A stretch of 64,000 nucleotides of DNA from PFJX01 sp964542455 (GCA_964542455.1 CAZIUC010000010.1:1-64000); one strand, 5' to 3'. Counted from the first letter of the stretch, positions 20,328 to 29,165 are shown. The notes: a model not told the origin generated them from the letters alone. Numbers and translations are program-made.

Positions 20328-20371
20328 GCGACCGCTCAAGGGGTCGTGAGCGGTCAACCCGGGAATCCAGG
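20254..20371. repeat. TGA-flanked inverted-repeat element, copy A (118 bp)
   Basis: Ends CCTGGATT and AATCCAGG are inverted repeats. Inside, on the minus strand, are GTTGACCGCTC, ATGAATGCCGGC and GTGCCTTCGAT, all shared with copies at 29166-29254 and 34196-34316. It fills the junction between the ATPase stop (20375) and the wecB start (20253). TCAT (ATGA on the minus strand) is found on both sides, offset by 3 bp on the right. Confidence 0.8.
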
Positions 20372-20374
20372 ATC

Positions 20375-21391
20375 TCATTCGTGTTCCTTGCCGGTGGTGA
20401 TGGCGTAGAGCACCTTGCGTACCAGGGGGATCAGGCGGGTGACGGAGCGTTCGATGGCTTCCAGGCGGGCATCCATGCCCTCCAGCAGGGCGCTGTCGGA
20501 TGCCGAACGCGGCTGCACAGGCGTGACGCTCTCCGGGGTTGCTGACACAGTCGGCGCACGGTCATGAGGCTGCTGATGATGGACTTCCTGCTGCAGGTCG
20601 CTGATTACCTCGTGCACTGCGGCCGAATCGAGGTGCGGCCGCTCTTCCAGGAATCCGAACAGCAAAATACGATCACACAAGGTGTTGATGCGCCGGGGCA
20701 CGCCGTTGGTGAACTGGAAAATGATGTCGAAGGCATCCTCGGAAAACGAGGGTGAGCCTTGCCAGCCCGCGGTCTTGAGTCGGTGCAGGATATATTGCGT
20801 GGTTTCCGCGCGGTCCAGCGGGCCGAGATGATATGAGGCGATCACCCGCTGCCGCAGTTGCAGCATCTCCGGGCTTTGCAGGGTGTCACGAAACTCCGGC
20901 TGGCCGAGGAGAAAGGATTGCAGCAGCGGTTTGTCGCCTTCATGGAAGTTGGACAACATGCGCAACTCTTCGACCGCGCGATGGTTCAGGTTCTGTGCTT
21001 CATCGACGACAAGCAACGGCCGTTGACCCTGGCGCACGGCCACTCGAAGGTAGTCCTCCAGATTCTTCAGGACGGCGGATTTGGTCGTCCCCTCGGCTTG
21101 CAGGCCGAAGGCCGAGGCAATGCTGCGAAGGGCGTCGTCGGCGTCGAGTTGGGTGCTGACCAGTTGCGCGATCAGGTACTGGCCATTCTCCAACTTGCGC
21201 AGCAGGCTCTTGACCAACGTGGTCTTGCCGGCGCCGACATCACCGGTGATGACGATGAAACCCTCGCCCAGCGACAGGCCGTATTCCAGATAGGCGAAGG
21301 CACGCTTGTGGCCACGGCTGGCAAAGAAGAAACGGGGGTCGGGGTTAAGCTGGAACGGCTTGTCCCGCAGGTGGTAATAGCTCTCGTACAT
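20375..21391 (-). CDS. XrtA-associated ExeA-like ATPase
   Basis: A 338-aa AAA ATPase of the putative secretion ATPase, PEP-CTERM locus subfamily. It opens with the hallmark YYHLRDKPFQLNPDPRFFF, followed by Walker A GDVGAGKTT (about 50) and Walker B LLVVDEAQNL (about 125). The C-terminal 80 residues are poorly conserved and basic. It probably drives assembly or export of the polysaccharide at the inner membrane; the precise partner is unknown. It precedes wecB and follows the barrel protein with a 7-bp gap. Confidence 0.92.
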   Translation of the reverse strand: MYESYYHLRDKPFQLNPDPRFFFASRGHKRAFAYLEYGLSLGEGFIVITGDVGAGKTTLVKSLLRKLENGQYLIAQLVSTQLDADDALRSIASAFGLQAEGTTKSAVLKNLEDYLRVAVRQGQRPLLVVDEAQNLNHRAVEELRMLSNFHEGDKPLLQSFLLGQPEFRDTLQSPEMLQLRQRVIASYHLGPLDRAETTQYILHRLKTAGWQGSPSFSEDAFDIIFQFTNGVPRRINTLCDRILLFGFLEERPHLDSAAVHEVISDLQQEVHHQQPHDRAPTVSATPESVTPVQPRSASDSALLEGMDARLEAIERSVTRLIPLVRKVLYAITTGKEHE

Positions 21392-21398
21392 GGTGTGC

Positions 21399-23084
21399 TC
21401 AGAAAGTCATGCCAAGTTGCGCGCTGACGGAGTTTTCCTTGACGTTGCCGGTGGTGCCATTGGTCTTCTGCTCAGAATGGCGGGCGTTGAAGCTACTGCT
21501 TACACGCGGGCTGATCTGGTGCGCCAGCGACCAGTAGAGCGCCCAGGTGTCGCTTTGCTGTGTTGCCGCTTCCGCCGTGCTCCAGTTGGTACCCAGCGAC
21601 GTTGAAGTGCGGCCGGAAAGTGGCAAGGTCCAGTTTGCGGAGTATGCGGTCTGCTGATCCTCGCCTCCGGCTAGGGTGCTGAGGTACTGGCGCTTGGACT
21701 GGCTGAGGGTGAAAGCGAGTGAGCTCTTTCCCAGAGAGTAGTTGAGCGTGCCGCCCCAAGTTTTGTTGTAGGTCGTCTGGTTGAGGAGACGACTGTTCTG
21801 GATTGCCATACCAGGCGCGTAGCAGGTGTTCTCTGCGTTTTGCGTAGCTGCGGTGGTAAACCCTGTTCCGGTGCTATTGGGACAGATGTAGAAATTGGTC
21901 GTAAAAACTTGGTTGAGTTGCTGAGAGGCATCCACCACCGATTCCGAATAGCTCAAGCCCAGTGCCGCGCGCCGCACACGATGGTTGAGTTTGAGGGCGT
22001 AGGAAGTAAATCCATACGAGGAAAGGCCGTTGTTGCTCGTGTCAACGCCGAAGGTGCCGCTGTCGAAGTTTTTCTGCGCCGACGCGGACAGGCTGGTCAG
22101 CACGGAGGGTGTCCAATTGCCACTCAGATTGTAGGAAGACGCGTTGTTGCGTTTGCCGACCGTCGCGGACAGGTTGATTTTGCGAGAAGGCGACCAGTTG
22201 CCGCTCAGACTGTATGAGGCGCTGTTGGCGCTTTGCCCCGCGGTTCCCGTCAGGCTGAAATAGTTGACCGGGACCCAGCTCACGCCAACCGTCGTGTATC
22301 TGCCGCCCAGCCCTTGCAGACTGGCGACGCCTTGGGTGCTGTTGTTGCCGCCGTTGAGAAAAACCCGTGTCCTGCTGTAAATGGCGTAGCCGATGTTGTA
22401 GCTCTCGCTCTCGAACGTGGATGCGGTAACCCCGCTGGAATTGCCGCTGCTGCGGCTGTATTTCGCGCCATAGGTGAGGCGCTCCGGCCTCGGGCCATTG
22501 CGCAAGGAAAGATTCAACGTATTGCTTGTGCTGTTGCTGAGGGCATTGGAACCCGCGCTGGCGTAGTTCAATCCCAGGCTGGCGTCGGTAATCAGGCTTC
22601 TTTCGAAGAGCTCGTTATGAAGGCTGGGAGTGAGCGAAACCGAGCGGGTTTCCACCCGGTTCGAGGAGGTATGGTAGGTATCCTGGGAAACCGGAGCGAA
22701 TTGCGAGGCGTACTGTTGACCGATCATCGCATTGCCATTCAGCTTGAATACCCCGGCTACCGGTTCGAGCTGGATGCTGGCATTGAGGTCCTGCGTGAGA
22801 TCGTTCTGGCCGGAATCGTAGAGCAGGTCGGTCAAGCTGTAGGCCACATTGACTTTCCCTCTCTTCCCCTGCCGGCTCAGGCCGATATGCGGCGTCACCT
22901 GGGTGATGAAGGCGGAGTCCCGGCCACTGGCGGCCAGGGAAACATTGTCGGTGTAGCGCTCCGAAAGGTTCAGGCCGGATGTGGCTTTCCAGTCGCTTGC
23001 CGCGAATACCGTGGCCGGCAGCGCCCAGACCAGGATCCAGAAAGGCCGCGGCAAGGCGTTATTGCTCAGGAGCGTACTCGCCAT
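21399..23084 (-). CDS. PEP-CTERM system outer-membrane beta-barrel protein
   Basis: A 561-aa protein with an N-terminal signal peptide (PRPFWILVWALPATVFAAS) and a long body of alternating-hydrophobic strands rich in Ser, Thr, Asn and Tyr, ending LGMTF with a terminal Phe, as in outer-membrane barrels. It matches the uncharacterised PEP-CTERM-associated barrel family seen between the tyrosine kinase and the ATPase. The likely role is an outer-membrane porin for polysaccharide export (inference). The start was chosen at 23084 (MASTLLS), inside the 3' end of the kinase gene; three ATG codons lie within 15 bp (23099, 23093, 23084). Confidence 0.85.
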   Translation of the reverse strand: MASTLLSNNALPRPFWILVWALPATVFAASDWKATSGLNLSERYTDNVSLAASGRDSAFITQVTPHIGLSRQGKRGKVNVAYSLTDLLYDSGQNDLTQDLNASIQLEPVAGVFKLNGNAMIGQQYASQFAPVSQDTYHTSSNRVETRSVSLTPSLHNELFERSLITDASLGLNYASAGSNALSNSTSNTLNLSLRNGPRPERLTYGAKYSRSSGNSSGVTASTFESESYNIGYAIYSRTRVFLNGGNNSTQGVASLQGLGGRYTTVGVSWVPVNYFSLTGTAGQSANSASYSLSGNWSPSRKINLSATVGKRNNASSYNLSGNWTPSVLTSLSASAQKNFDSGTFGVDTSNNGLSSYGFTSYALKLNHRVRRAALGLSYSESVVDASQQLNQVFTTNFYICPNSTGTGFTTAATQNAENTCYAPGMAIQNSRLLNQTTYNKTWGGTLNYSLGKSSLAFTLSQSKRQYLSTLAGGEDQQTAYSANWTLPLSGRTSTSLGTNWSTAEAATQQSDTWALYWSLAHQISPRVSSSFNARHSEQKTNGTTGNVKENSVSAQLGMTF

Positions 23085-24033
23085 ACCCGCCATACCCATA
23101 ACCGTAACCGTAATCCCCGGAGCTTCCACCGGAAGCGAATTTGTTGAGCACGAGGCCGACATGCTCGCAGTCGGCTATATGCGAGAGGGCATCCGTGATT
23201 GCATCCTGCGGAGTGTGCTCCGCTTCCACCACGAATACGATTTGCCCCATGTAGGTTGCCAATACGGAGGCCTCACTGGTGGAGAGCAGCGGAGGCGTAT
23301 CGAAAATCACGATGCGGTCCGGGTAACGGCTGGCGATGTCACGCACGAACGTCTTCATCGAAGAACTCGCCAGCAGTTCCGTCGGATGTGAAATGCTGTC
23401 ACCCGCCGGCAAGACAGTAAGCTTGGCGATGTTGGTCTTGATCAGCACATCCGACAGTGGCAGATCGGGGTTTTGCAGAACGTCTACCAGGCCACGCTTC
23501 GCCTTGAGGCCGAGATATCTCATGACCGACGATTTCGAGACATCGGCATCGATCAACAGCACCGTGTGCTCCAGTTCGGTGGCCATGCTGATGGCCAGAC
23601 TGATGGCGGAAAATGTCTTGCCTTCTCCGGGTAGAGAACTGGTCACCATAATCAGATTGCCGTTGCGCACGCGCTCAACACCACCATGGCCGAACGCATT
23701 GGCCAGCAGAGGACGCTTGATCAGGCGATATTCCTCGGCGATCTTGCTGCGACCGGAAGCCGGTGTCACCACGCCCATTTTCTCGAGACGGCCGATGTCG
23801 ATCTCGCCGTGCTGGCTGCTAATGACCGTCGCCGGCCCGTCGTCTTCCACAGGAGGCCTGACGGGGCGCCTGCTCGGCCGATCGAAAGTAGCCTCGACCC
23901 GATCAATCGCCTCCTCGATCAGGTTACGACTGGATCGGTCGTGAGGCTTCTCCTCGGAACCCATGATCGGGTCCGGAGCTGTGGGTGTCAGAACTCTGGC
24001 CATCTTGCCGGCCGCACGCTCGATGATGCTCAT
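23059..24033 (-). CDS. XrtA-associated tyrosine autokinase (BY-kinase)
   Basis: A 324-aa cytoplasmic bacterial tyrosine kinase. Walker A SSLPGEGKTFSA, Walker A' LLIDADV and Walker B VIFDTPP are present, and a Tyr/Gly-rich C-terminal cluster (YGYGYGYGGYGEY) is the expected autophosphorylation site. It pairs with the chain-length protein encoded 13 bp upstream to control polymerisation and export. The start at 24033 has a strong GAGGAGG Shine-Dalgarno. Its tail overlaps the start of the barrel gene. Confidence 0.95.
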   Translation of the reverse strand: MSIIERAAGKMARVLTPTAPDPIMGSEEKPHDRSSRNLIEEAIDRVEATFDRPSRRPVRPPVEDDGPATVISSQHGEIDIGRLEKMGVVTPASGRSKIAEEYRLIKRPLLANAFGHGGVERVRNGNLIMVTSSLPGEGKTFSAISLAISMATELEHTVLLIDADVSKSSVMRYLGLKAKRGLVDVLQNPDLPLSDVLIKTNIAKLTVLPAGDSISHPTELLASSSMKTFVRDIASRYPDRIVIFDTPPLLSTSEASVLATYMGQIVFVVEAEHTPQDAITDALSHIADCEHVGLVLNKFASGGSSGDYGYGYGYGGYGEYAPEQ

Positions 24034-24046
24034 ACCATCCTCCTCA

Positions 24047-25582
24047 TCAGGCCGCGGGAGAAAGCAGCAGGTAGTAGACAATCTGTCCCAGATACGCGAC
24101 GAACAACGCCCCCGTCGCGGCGAAGTAGACATAGTTGAGCTTGCGCGCGCGTATCCTCATTTCGTCGGTCTGGATCATGGTAACCGCGCCCAGCAAGGGC
24201 AATCCGGTCAGTTCTCCCAACTGACGGCGGCTGAGCACCGTGGGCCGTAATTGCCCCAGCAGGAAAGCCAGCACCACACCAAGGGTTAGGCCGCCAAACG
24301 GCGCCACCGTGACCAGGAAAGGGCGATTCGGCCAGACCGGTTTGCTGTTTACACGAGGCGGGTCAATGACACGAAAGTCCACGGTATCGGTTTTCGTCTC
24401 CACTTCACTGGTAAGCGCGGCCGTCTCACGCCGATCAAGCAAGGCTCCGAAATTTTTCTGATAAACCCCATAGTCGCGCATCATCTGGGTGTACTCACCC
24501 TCGATGCGGGGAACCTGATCGACGGTGCGGTAAAGATCGGCCTTCTTCTTGCTGAGTTGATCAACACGAGACTTGAGGGTTGCAACGTTGGCATCCGCCT
24601 CGGCGATGGCAATGGTCAATTGCTGATAGATCGGATTCTGCGCCTTGACCGTTTCCTGATTCGGTTTGCGCATCGATGTTTCTTCCTGCTGTTTTTGCTC
24701 CAGCAGGCGGGCAATCAGATGTTTTGTCCGTGTGATCTCAGGATGCAGATCGGTATATTTCAGTCGCAAGTTGTCGATTTGCTGCTGCAAAGCCGAGATG
24801 CGCGAATCCAGGGCAGTGGTGGTCGAATTGACAGGAACAACGGAAGACAGGGTTTCCTGCTGATCTTCCAGTTGCAGCGACAATTGCCGTTTGCGCTGAT
24901 TAGCTTCCTCAAGCTCCTGTTTTGCCTGCTCTAGCGCCCCCGAAATCTGGTCATACTGGTTATAGAAACCACCTGTCGAACCCGGCATGTTTCCGATGTT
25001 GCGGCGCTTGAATTCCTCCAATTCCTTTTCTTTCTCCAGCAGCTTATTTTCGTAGTGCTGAAGCTGATCATCGATGAACTTCTGGGACTTGGACAGATCC
25101 TGGCGCGCCCCTCCCAGACTACTTTCGGTGAAGATGGTCAGCAATGCCTGCACGACGCGTTTCGCCAAGTCCGGGTTGGAGTCCTCGAAGTAAATGCTAT
25201 AGAGGTTCTCCCCCCCACCTTCCAGGCCGATCTTCCCGACCAATCCGTTGTAAAGCGCCTCCTGTTGCTGCGGGGTTTTCGCGCGCAAATCCAGATCGGT
25301 CATGCGTGCCAGTTTTTCCAGGTTGGGACGACTGACCAGGGTCCGGGTCATCATGGAAACCTGCTGCCCCAGGTTGGCTTGAATCGCCAAGCCACCCAGC
25401 AATGGCTTCAGTAATGATTGGGTATCAACATAAACTCGCGCTTGAGCCCGGTATCGATTTTCCAGAGAATAGATCCACACCCAACTGAGCACGGCCACCA
25501 GCCAGGCGATGATCAATACCAGCCAGCGACGACGCCAGACGCTGCGCGCATAACCCAAGATTTGTTCGACAACAGGATTCAT
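24047..25582 (-). CDS. XrtA system polysaccharide chain-length determinant
   Basis: A 511-aa Wzz/PCP-type inner-membrane protein. TM1 lies at about 19-38 (WLVLIIAWLVAVLSWVWIY) and TM2 at about 430-450, with a long periplasmic coiled-coil region between them (about 150-390), a conserved LKYTDLHPEI segment and a short C-terminal tail with another hydrophobic stretch. It sets polymer length and partners the BY-kinase. The family is the exosortase-A-associated chain-length determinant. Confidence 0.93.
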   Translation of the reverse strand: MNPVVEQILGYARSVWRRRWLVLIIAWLVAVLSWVWIYSLENRYRAQARVYVDTQSLLKPLLGGLAIQANLGQQVSMMTRTLVSRPNLEKLARMTDLDLRAKTPQQQEALYNGLVGKIGLEGGGENLYSIYFEDSNPDLAKRVVQALLTIFTESSLGGARQDLSKSQKFIDDQLQHYENKLLEKEKELEEFKRRNIGNMPGSTGGFYNQYDQISGALEQAKQELEEANQRKRQLSLQLEDQQETLSSVVPVNSTTTALDSRISALQQQIDNLRLKYTDLHPEITRTKHLIARLLEQKQQEETSMRKPNQETVKAQNPIYQQLTIAIAEADANVATLKSRVDQLSKKKADLYRTVDQVPRIEGEYTQMMRDYGVYQKNFGALLDRRETAALTSEVETKTDTVDFRVIDPPRVNSKPVWPNRPFLVTVAPFGGLTLGVVLAFLLGQLRPTVLSRRQLGELTGLPLLGAVTMIQTDEMRIRARKLNYVYFAATGALFVAYLGQIVYYLLLSPAA

Positions 25583-25623
25583 TCAGTGCTCCCGTCAGGC
25601 CAGATGGCGCAATGGCCCATCGC

Positions 25624-26232
25624 TTAGAACCAGCGCTCGGGAATGATCAGGACGTCACCGGGCCGCAACTCCACATTCGCCGAAACATCCGCATCCTTGA
25701 TAAGGTCATCGAGTCGCACCCCGAATTGCTGCGGCTTGCCATCGACCACACGTAGGATGCTGGCACGGTTGCCGGCGGCGAAATCAGTAATGCCACCCAC
25801 CGCAATCATCAGATCGAGCAAAGACATATGCTCTCGGTAGTTAAGCGTCTGCGGCTTGGCCGCTTGACCCAGGACGCGAATCTGCTGGCTGAAAGGGCCG
25901 ACGCCCCCTCCCACGGTTACAGTAACGATGGGATCCTGGATGTATTTCCCCAACACTTTCTCGATCTCGCGCGCCAATTGCGTCGGGGTTTTCCCGGTGG
26001 CAGGCATGTCTTCGACCAGATTCATGGTCATCTTGCCGTCAGGCCGAATTGGGAATCCTCCGGAAACTTCGGGGTTGCCCCAGACGAACACGGTGACGGT
26101 ATCTCCCGGCCCGAGCAAGTAGGTCCACTCCGAAGCACCATCAGCCTTGGCGGGCGCGGGCGGATAAAGTGGTTTGGTGGCGCAGGCCGACAGCAATGTC
26201 GCCAATAACAGGGAGAGCAGGAAGCGATGCAT
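25624..26232 (-). CDS. Polysaccharide export lipoprotein, PEP-CTERM associated (Wza-like)
   Basis: A 202-aa outer-membrane lipoprotein with lipobox LLSAC (Cys17). The Poly_export domain starts at YLLGPGDTVTVFVWGNPEVS, followed by a SLBB domain (about 110-190). It is predicted to form the export channel for the polysaccharide. The start at 26232 has GAGG 8 bp upstream. This is the first gene of the exopolysaccharide operon. The AT-rich region 26233-26364 is the likely promoter; a CATAAT hexamer about 35 bp upstream of the start is a weak -10 candidate. Confidence 0.93.
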   Translation of the reverse strand: MHRFLLSLLLATLLSACATKPLYPPAPAKADGASEWTYLLGPGDTVTVFVWGNPEVSGGFPIRPDGKMTMNLVEDMPATGKTPTQLAREIEKVLGKYIQDPIVTVTVGGGVGPFSQQIRVLGQAAKPQTLNYREHMSLLDLMIAVGGITDFAAGNRASILRVVDGKPQQFGVRLDDLIKDADVSANVELRPGDVLIIPERWF

Positions 26233-26364
26233 GAGGGATCCTCGCGATGGAACACAAGCCGGTTGATTATGCCACAGGCACCTTGTCGGCATTTTTTGAG
26301 AAAACTTGAATATTGCTGCCAACTGATCAGCAAATCGGGCGTCGTAAGCGCTCTGAATACGCGA

Positions 26365-26616
26365 TCAGTCCAGCCAGCGCACCAGGTAAAAAAGGCGAAA
26401 GCCTTCCGAGGAGCGTGATGGGCCGGACGCCTCGGCGGCGTAATAGCCCTGTTCCGGATTGGCGGCCTCGCGCGCCGCCGCCTCGGAGACATGAACACTG
26501 ACACAACCTTCGGGAAAACGCTTGCGATTGCGTTGTGGCGCGTAGATCACCACATAGCCCGTCTGAACCAGTGGCGATTCGGTATCCGTAATCAGACTGG
26601 ATATCGCTTCGGCCAT
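26365..26616 (-). CDS. Small hypothetical protein
   Basis: An 83-aa protein not recognised. It contains GYVVIYAPQRNRKRFPEG and ends FRLFYLVRWLD. No signal peptide or membrane span. Its ATG (26616) shares the A of the preceding gene's TGA (TGATG), so the two small genes form a translational pair just upstream of the exopolysaccharide operon. Real coding is likely from this tight coupling and even amino-acid composition. Confidence 0.6.
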   Translation of the reverse strand: MAEAISSLITDTESPLVQTGYVVIYAPQRNRKRFPEGCVSVHVSEAAAREAANPEQGYYAAEASGPSRSSEGFRLFYLVRWLD

Positions 26617-26909
26617 CAATTCAGCTTCTTGCCTGGCGCCACAAACTGCATCGTCCGGGTTGGCGCGTCCTCATCGGCGTAGCGAGGCCGCTCGTTGCGC
26701 GCCAGGCCGAGCAGTTCGGCCAGTTCGGCCTCGCGCGCGGAAATCAGCCCCAGGCACATGCGGATGTTTTCCACGGTATCGGGGAGCAAAGGGCTGGGCT
26801 CGCCGTCGCGCGGCGCGGTGTCGCGCACGATGGAGGTCAGGGTTTTGCGCATGGCGCGCATGATCTGCTGTTCCTTGGAGAGTTCAGCGCTGGATTCCAG
26901 ATTTTCCAT
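26616..26909 (-). CDS. Small hypothetical protein
   Basis: A 97-aa, mostly helical acidic protein starting MENLESSAELSKEQQ, with a central helix MCLGLISAREAELAELLGLA. Function unknown. The start at 26909 was chosen because the upstream extension reads poorly. It is coupled to the following gene by TGATG. It lies divergent from mlaA, so 26910-27094 probably holds two promoters. Confidence 0.6.
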   Translation of the reverse strand: MENLESSAELSKEQQIMRAMRKTLTSIVRDTAPRDGEPSPLLPDTVENIRMCLGLISAREAELAELLGLARNERPRYADEDAPTRTMQFVAPGKKLN

Positions 26910-26984
26910 GCAAAGGCCTTCAATGATGAGGGGGAAGAGGCGGCGCATTGTCACCGTGCCTACCTTGCAGGGTCAACCGTGACA

Positions 26985-27000
26985 CGGCCAGGGACTTGCT
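26985..27000 (+). promoter_or_regulatory. Candidate sigma-54 -24/-12 promoter upstream of mlaA
   Basis: CGGCCAGGGACTTGCT has GG and GC spaced by 10 bases with TTGCT at the -12 side, as in sigma-54 promoters, about 95 bp before mlaA. The -24 box is imperfect, and mlaA is not a usual sigma-54 gene, so this may be chance. Confidence 0.25.
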
Positions 27001-27094
27001 GTCATGACTTTCGACTAATACCCGCTCACCACAGGCCTCAAGTAAACTGCCGGCCTGCCGATAACTATCGCGACCACATTAGCGCGAAGCCTGG

Positions 27095-27796
27095 ATGCAA
27101 CCCATGAGAACACACCTCGCCCTGCTTGGGGCACTGATTACCATGCAACTGACCGGTTGCGCGAGCAATGGTGACCCGCGCGACCCGCTTGAGCCCATGA
27201 ACCGCGCGATCCACAACTTCAACGAAGGCCTCGATCGCGTCGTCATGAAACCAGTGGCGACCGGTTACCAGACGGTCATGCCCGGATTCGCTCAAACCGG
27301 TGTGCGCAACTTCTTTTCCAACCTGAACGATGTCAGTGTGCTGGCCAACGACATCCTTCAGTTCAAGCTGGAGAGTTCCACTTCTGACGTGCTGCGCATC
27401 AGTATCAACAGCACCCTCGGTTTCCTCGGAGTGCTCGACATCGCTTCCGAGATGGGCTTGCATAAACACAATGAAGACTTTGGCCAGACGCTGGGCCGTT
27501 GGGGTGTCGGCAACGGCCCCTACCTGGTGCTGCCTTTCTTCGGTCCCAGCAGTTTTCGCGATGGCGCCGGACTCGTGGTCGACTCGGCATACACCGACTT
27601 GGTCAATCAAATTGACAACATCCCGATCCGCAACCGGACCTGGGTCGTACGCGCGGTCAGCCGTCGCGCCGACCTGCTGGATGCCAAGAACGCAATCGAC
27701 GCCACCGCGCTTGATCCTTATGAATTCAGCCGCGACCTCTATCTGGCGCACCGGCGCGGTCTGGTTTATGACGGCAAGCCACCCGCCGAAGAGTAA
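27095..27796 (+). CDS. mlaA: MlaA (VacJ) family lipoprotein
   Basis: A 233-aa outer-membrane lipoprotein with lipobox QLTGCAS, then DPLEPMNRAIHNFNEGLDR, the family's opening motif, and GRWGVGNGPYLVLPFFGPSSFRD in the middle. MlaA takes mislocalised phospholipid from the outer leaflet and hands it to MlaC, but no mlaBCDEF genes are nearby. The start may be Met1 (27095) or Met4 (27104). Followed after 21 bp by greB in the same direction. Confidence 0.95.
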   Translation: MQPMRTHLALLGALITMQLTGCASNGDPRDPLEPMNRAIHNFNEGLDRVVMKPVATGYQTVMPGFAQTGVRNFFSNLNDVSVLANDILQFKLESSTSDVLRISINSTLGFLGVLDIASEMGLHKHNEDFGQTLGRWGVGNGPYLVLPFFGPSSFRDGAGLVVDSAYTDLVNQIDNIPIRNRTWVVRAVSRRADLLDAKNAIDATALDPYEFSRDLYLAHRRGLVYDGKPPAEE

Positions 27797-27817
27797 GAAT
27801 CGACCCCGGCGGGAAGC

Positions 27818-28375
27818 ATGAACAAGGCGTTCGTCAAGGATGAAGCGCCCACTGACGAGGAAGATGAGGAAAGCGGCACTCCCCTTCCTCTCGGTACAAA
27901 AAATTACATGACCCCGGCTGGCCATGCCCGACTCCAGGCCGAATTCATACACCTGGTCAAGGTCGAGCGGCCGGAAGTGGTCAGCGTGGTGTCCTGGGCC
28001 GCCGGCAACGGCGACCGCTCGGAAAACGGTGATTACATCTATGGCAAGAAACGCCTGCGCGAAATCGACCGGCGCCTGCGCTTCCTCACCAAACGACTGG
28101 ACAATGCCGTGGTGGTCGACCCCCGCGCGCAGGAAAACACCGACTGCGTCTTCTTCGGCGCCACCGTCACCGTCCTCGACCAAAGTGGAGAGGAGTTCAC
28201 CTACAGCATTGTTGGCCTCGACGAAGCCGATCCCGGACGAGGGCGTATTTCCTGGATTTCCCCCCTGGCACGCGCCTTGATCAAGGCGCGCCTGAGCGAC
28301 CACGTGCGCTTCCAGTCGCCGGGCGGCCCGCGCGAACTGGAAATCGTCGCCATCGAATACCTGCCTCTCGACTAA
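27818..28375 (+). CDS. greB: Transcription elongation factor GreB
   Basis: A 185-aa Gre factor with an N-terminal extension of about 25 acidic residues before the coiled coil. Motifs NYMTPAGHARLQAEF, NGDRSENGDYIYGKKRLREI (acidic tip and coiled coil) and the C-terminal domain GRISWISPLARALIKA mark GreB rather than GreA. It stimulates RNA cleavage in backtracked RNA polymerase. Confidence 0.95.
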   Translation: MNKAFVKDEAPTDEEDEESGTPLPLGTKNYMTPAGHARLQAEFIHLVKVERPEVVSVVSWAAGNGDRSENGDYIYGKKRLREIDRRLRFLTKRLDNAVVVDPRAQENTDCVFFGATVTVLDQSGEEFTYSIVGLDEADPGRGRISWISPLARALIKARLSDHVRFQSPGGPRELEIVAIEYLPLD

Positions 28376-28445
28376 TTGCGCAGCCGGCAGGCTGCTAAGA
28401 TGCCGCTACCCCAACGAGCAGGGCGATTGGCGCCATGCCCGTTCC

Positions 28446-28484
28446 CTCACCCCCAGCCCCTCTCCCGCCTGCGGGAGAGGGGAG
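28446..28484. repeat. Perfect 12-bp stem-loop, common intergenic repeat
   Basis: CCCCTCTCCCGC and GCGGGAGAGGGG (28457-28468, 28471-28482) pair perfectly around a 2-base loop. The CTCACCCCCAGCCCC lead-in is the widespread proteobacterial intergenic repeat. It could attenuate greB transcription; there is no T-run. Confidence 0.75.
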
Positions 28485-28531
28485 TTTCGAGCATCGCTGC
28501 ATGATGTTCACGTTTACTGGAGTCCCTAGCC

Positions 28532-29164
28532 ATGAACCCTATCCATGTCCTGCTGGTTGACGATCACCCTCTGCTACGACTCGGCGTGCGCCGTTCCCTG
28601 GAAAGCGAGGAAGGCCTCGCGGTCGCCGCCGAATGCGCCGATCTCGCCGAAGTACGAACCTGGCTAAGCGGTGGCGGCAAGGCCGAGGTCGCCATCCTCG
28701 ACCGGAGCCTACCCGATGGCGATGGCCTGGAAGTGGTGCCGCAACTGAAAGAAGCCGGCATGAAAGTGATTGTCCTGACCGTGGAAGACGAAGATTCCGA
28801 GATCCGCGCCGCCATCGAAGCTGGCGTCGATGGCTATCTGCTCAAGTCCGCCGATACCGAACAGATCACCCACGCCATAGGCATGGTGCTCCAGAACGCT
28901 GGCGCCTTCCCGCCGCATGTGGTGCAGAAACTCACGCGCAGCAGCGGCGAAGACCCTTTGGCGCGGCTCTCCGTGCGCGAGCTGGAAATCTCCGAATACG
29001 TCGCCCAGGGCTACAGCAACAAGGTGATCGGCGCCAAGCTCAACCTTTCCGACAATACCGTGCGCAACCACCTTGCCAACATCATGCAGAAGCTCAACTT
29101 CCACAACCGCGTGCAGGTGGCCACCCTGGTGTTGCAGCACCTCAAGAAGCACAAGCGCGTCTGA
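28532..29164 (+). CDS. LuxR/NarL-family response regulator
   Basis: A 210-aa protein. The receiver domain (1-120) has acidic residues VDDHP, phosphoacceptor Asp in VAILDRSLPDGDG, T/K in VLTVEDE and YLLKSAD. The C-terminal LuxR helix-turn-helix (about 145-205) has LSVRELEISEYVAQGYSNK and DNTVRNHLANIMQKL. No cognate histidine kinase is adjacent, so its signal and targets are unknown. It stands alone between greB and convergent flagellar motor genes. Confidence 0.93.
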   Translation: MNPIHVLLVDDHPLLRLGVRRSLESEEGLAVAAECADLAEVRTWLSGGGKAEVAILDRSLPDGDGLEVVPQLKEAGMKVIVLTVEDEDSEIRAAIEAGVDGYLLKSADTEQITHAIGMVLQNAGAFPPHVVQKLTRSSGEDPLARLSVRELEISEYVAQGYSNKVIGAKLNLSDNTVRNHLANIMQKLNFHNRVQVATLVLQHLKKHKRV

Positions 29165-29165
29165 G

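Noticed and set aside
26233..26364. Sigma-54 promoter for the exopolysaccharide operon
   Set aside because: A GG-N10-CA sequence (TTGGCAGCAATATTCA on the minus strand) comes close, but the -12 element lacks the required GC.
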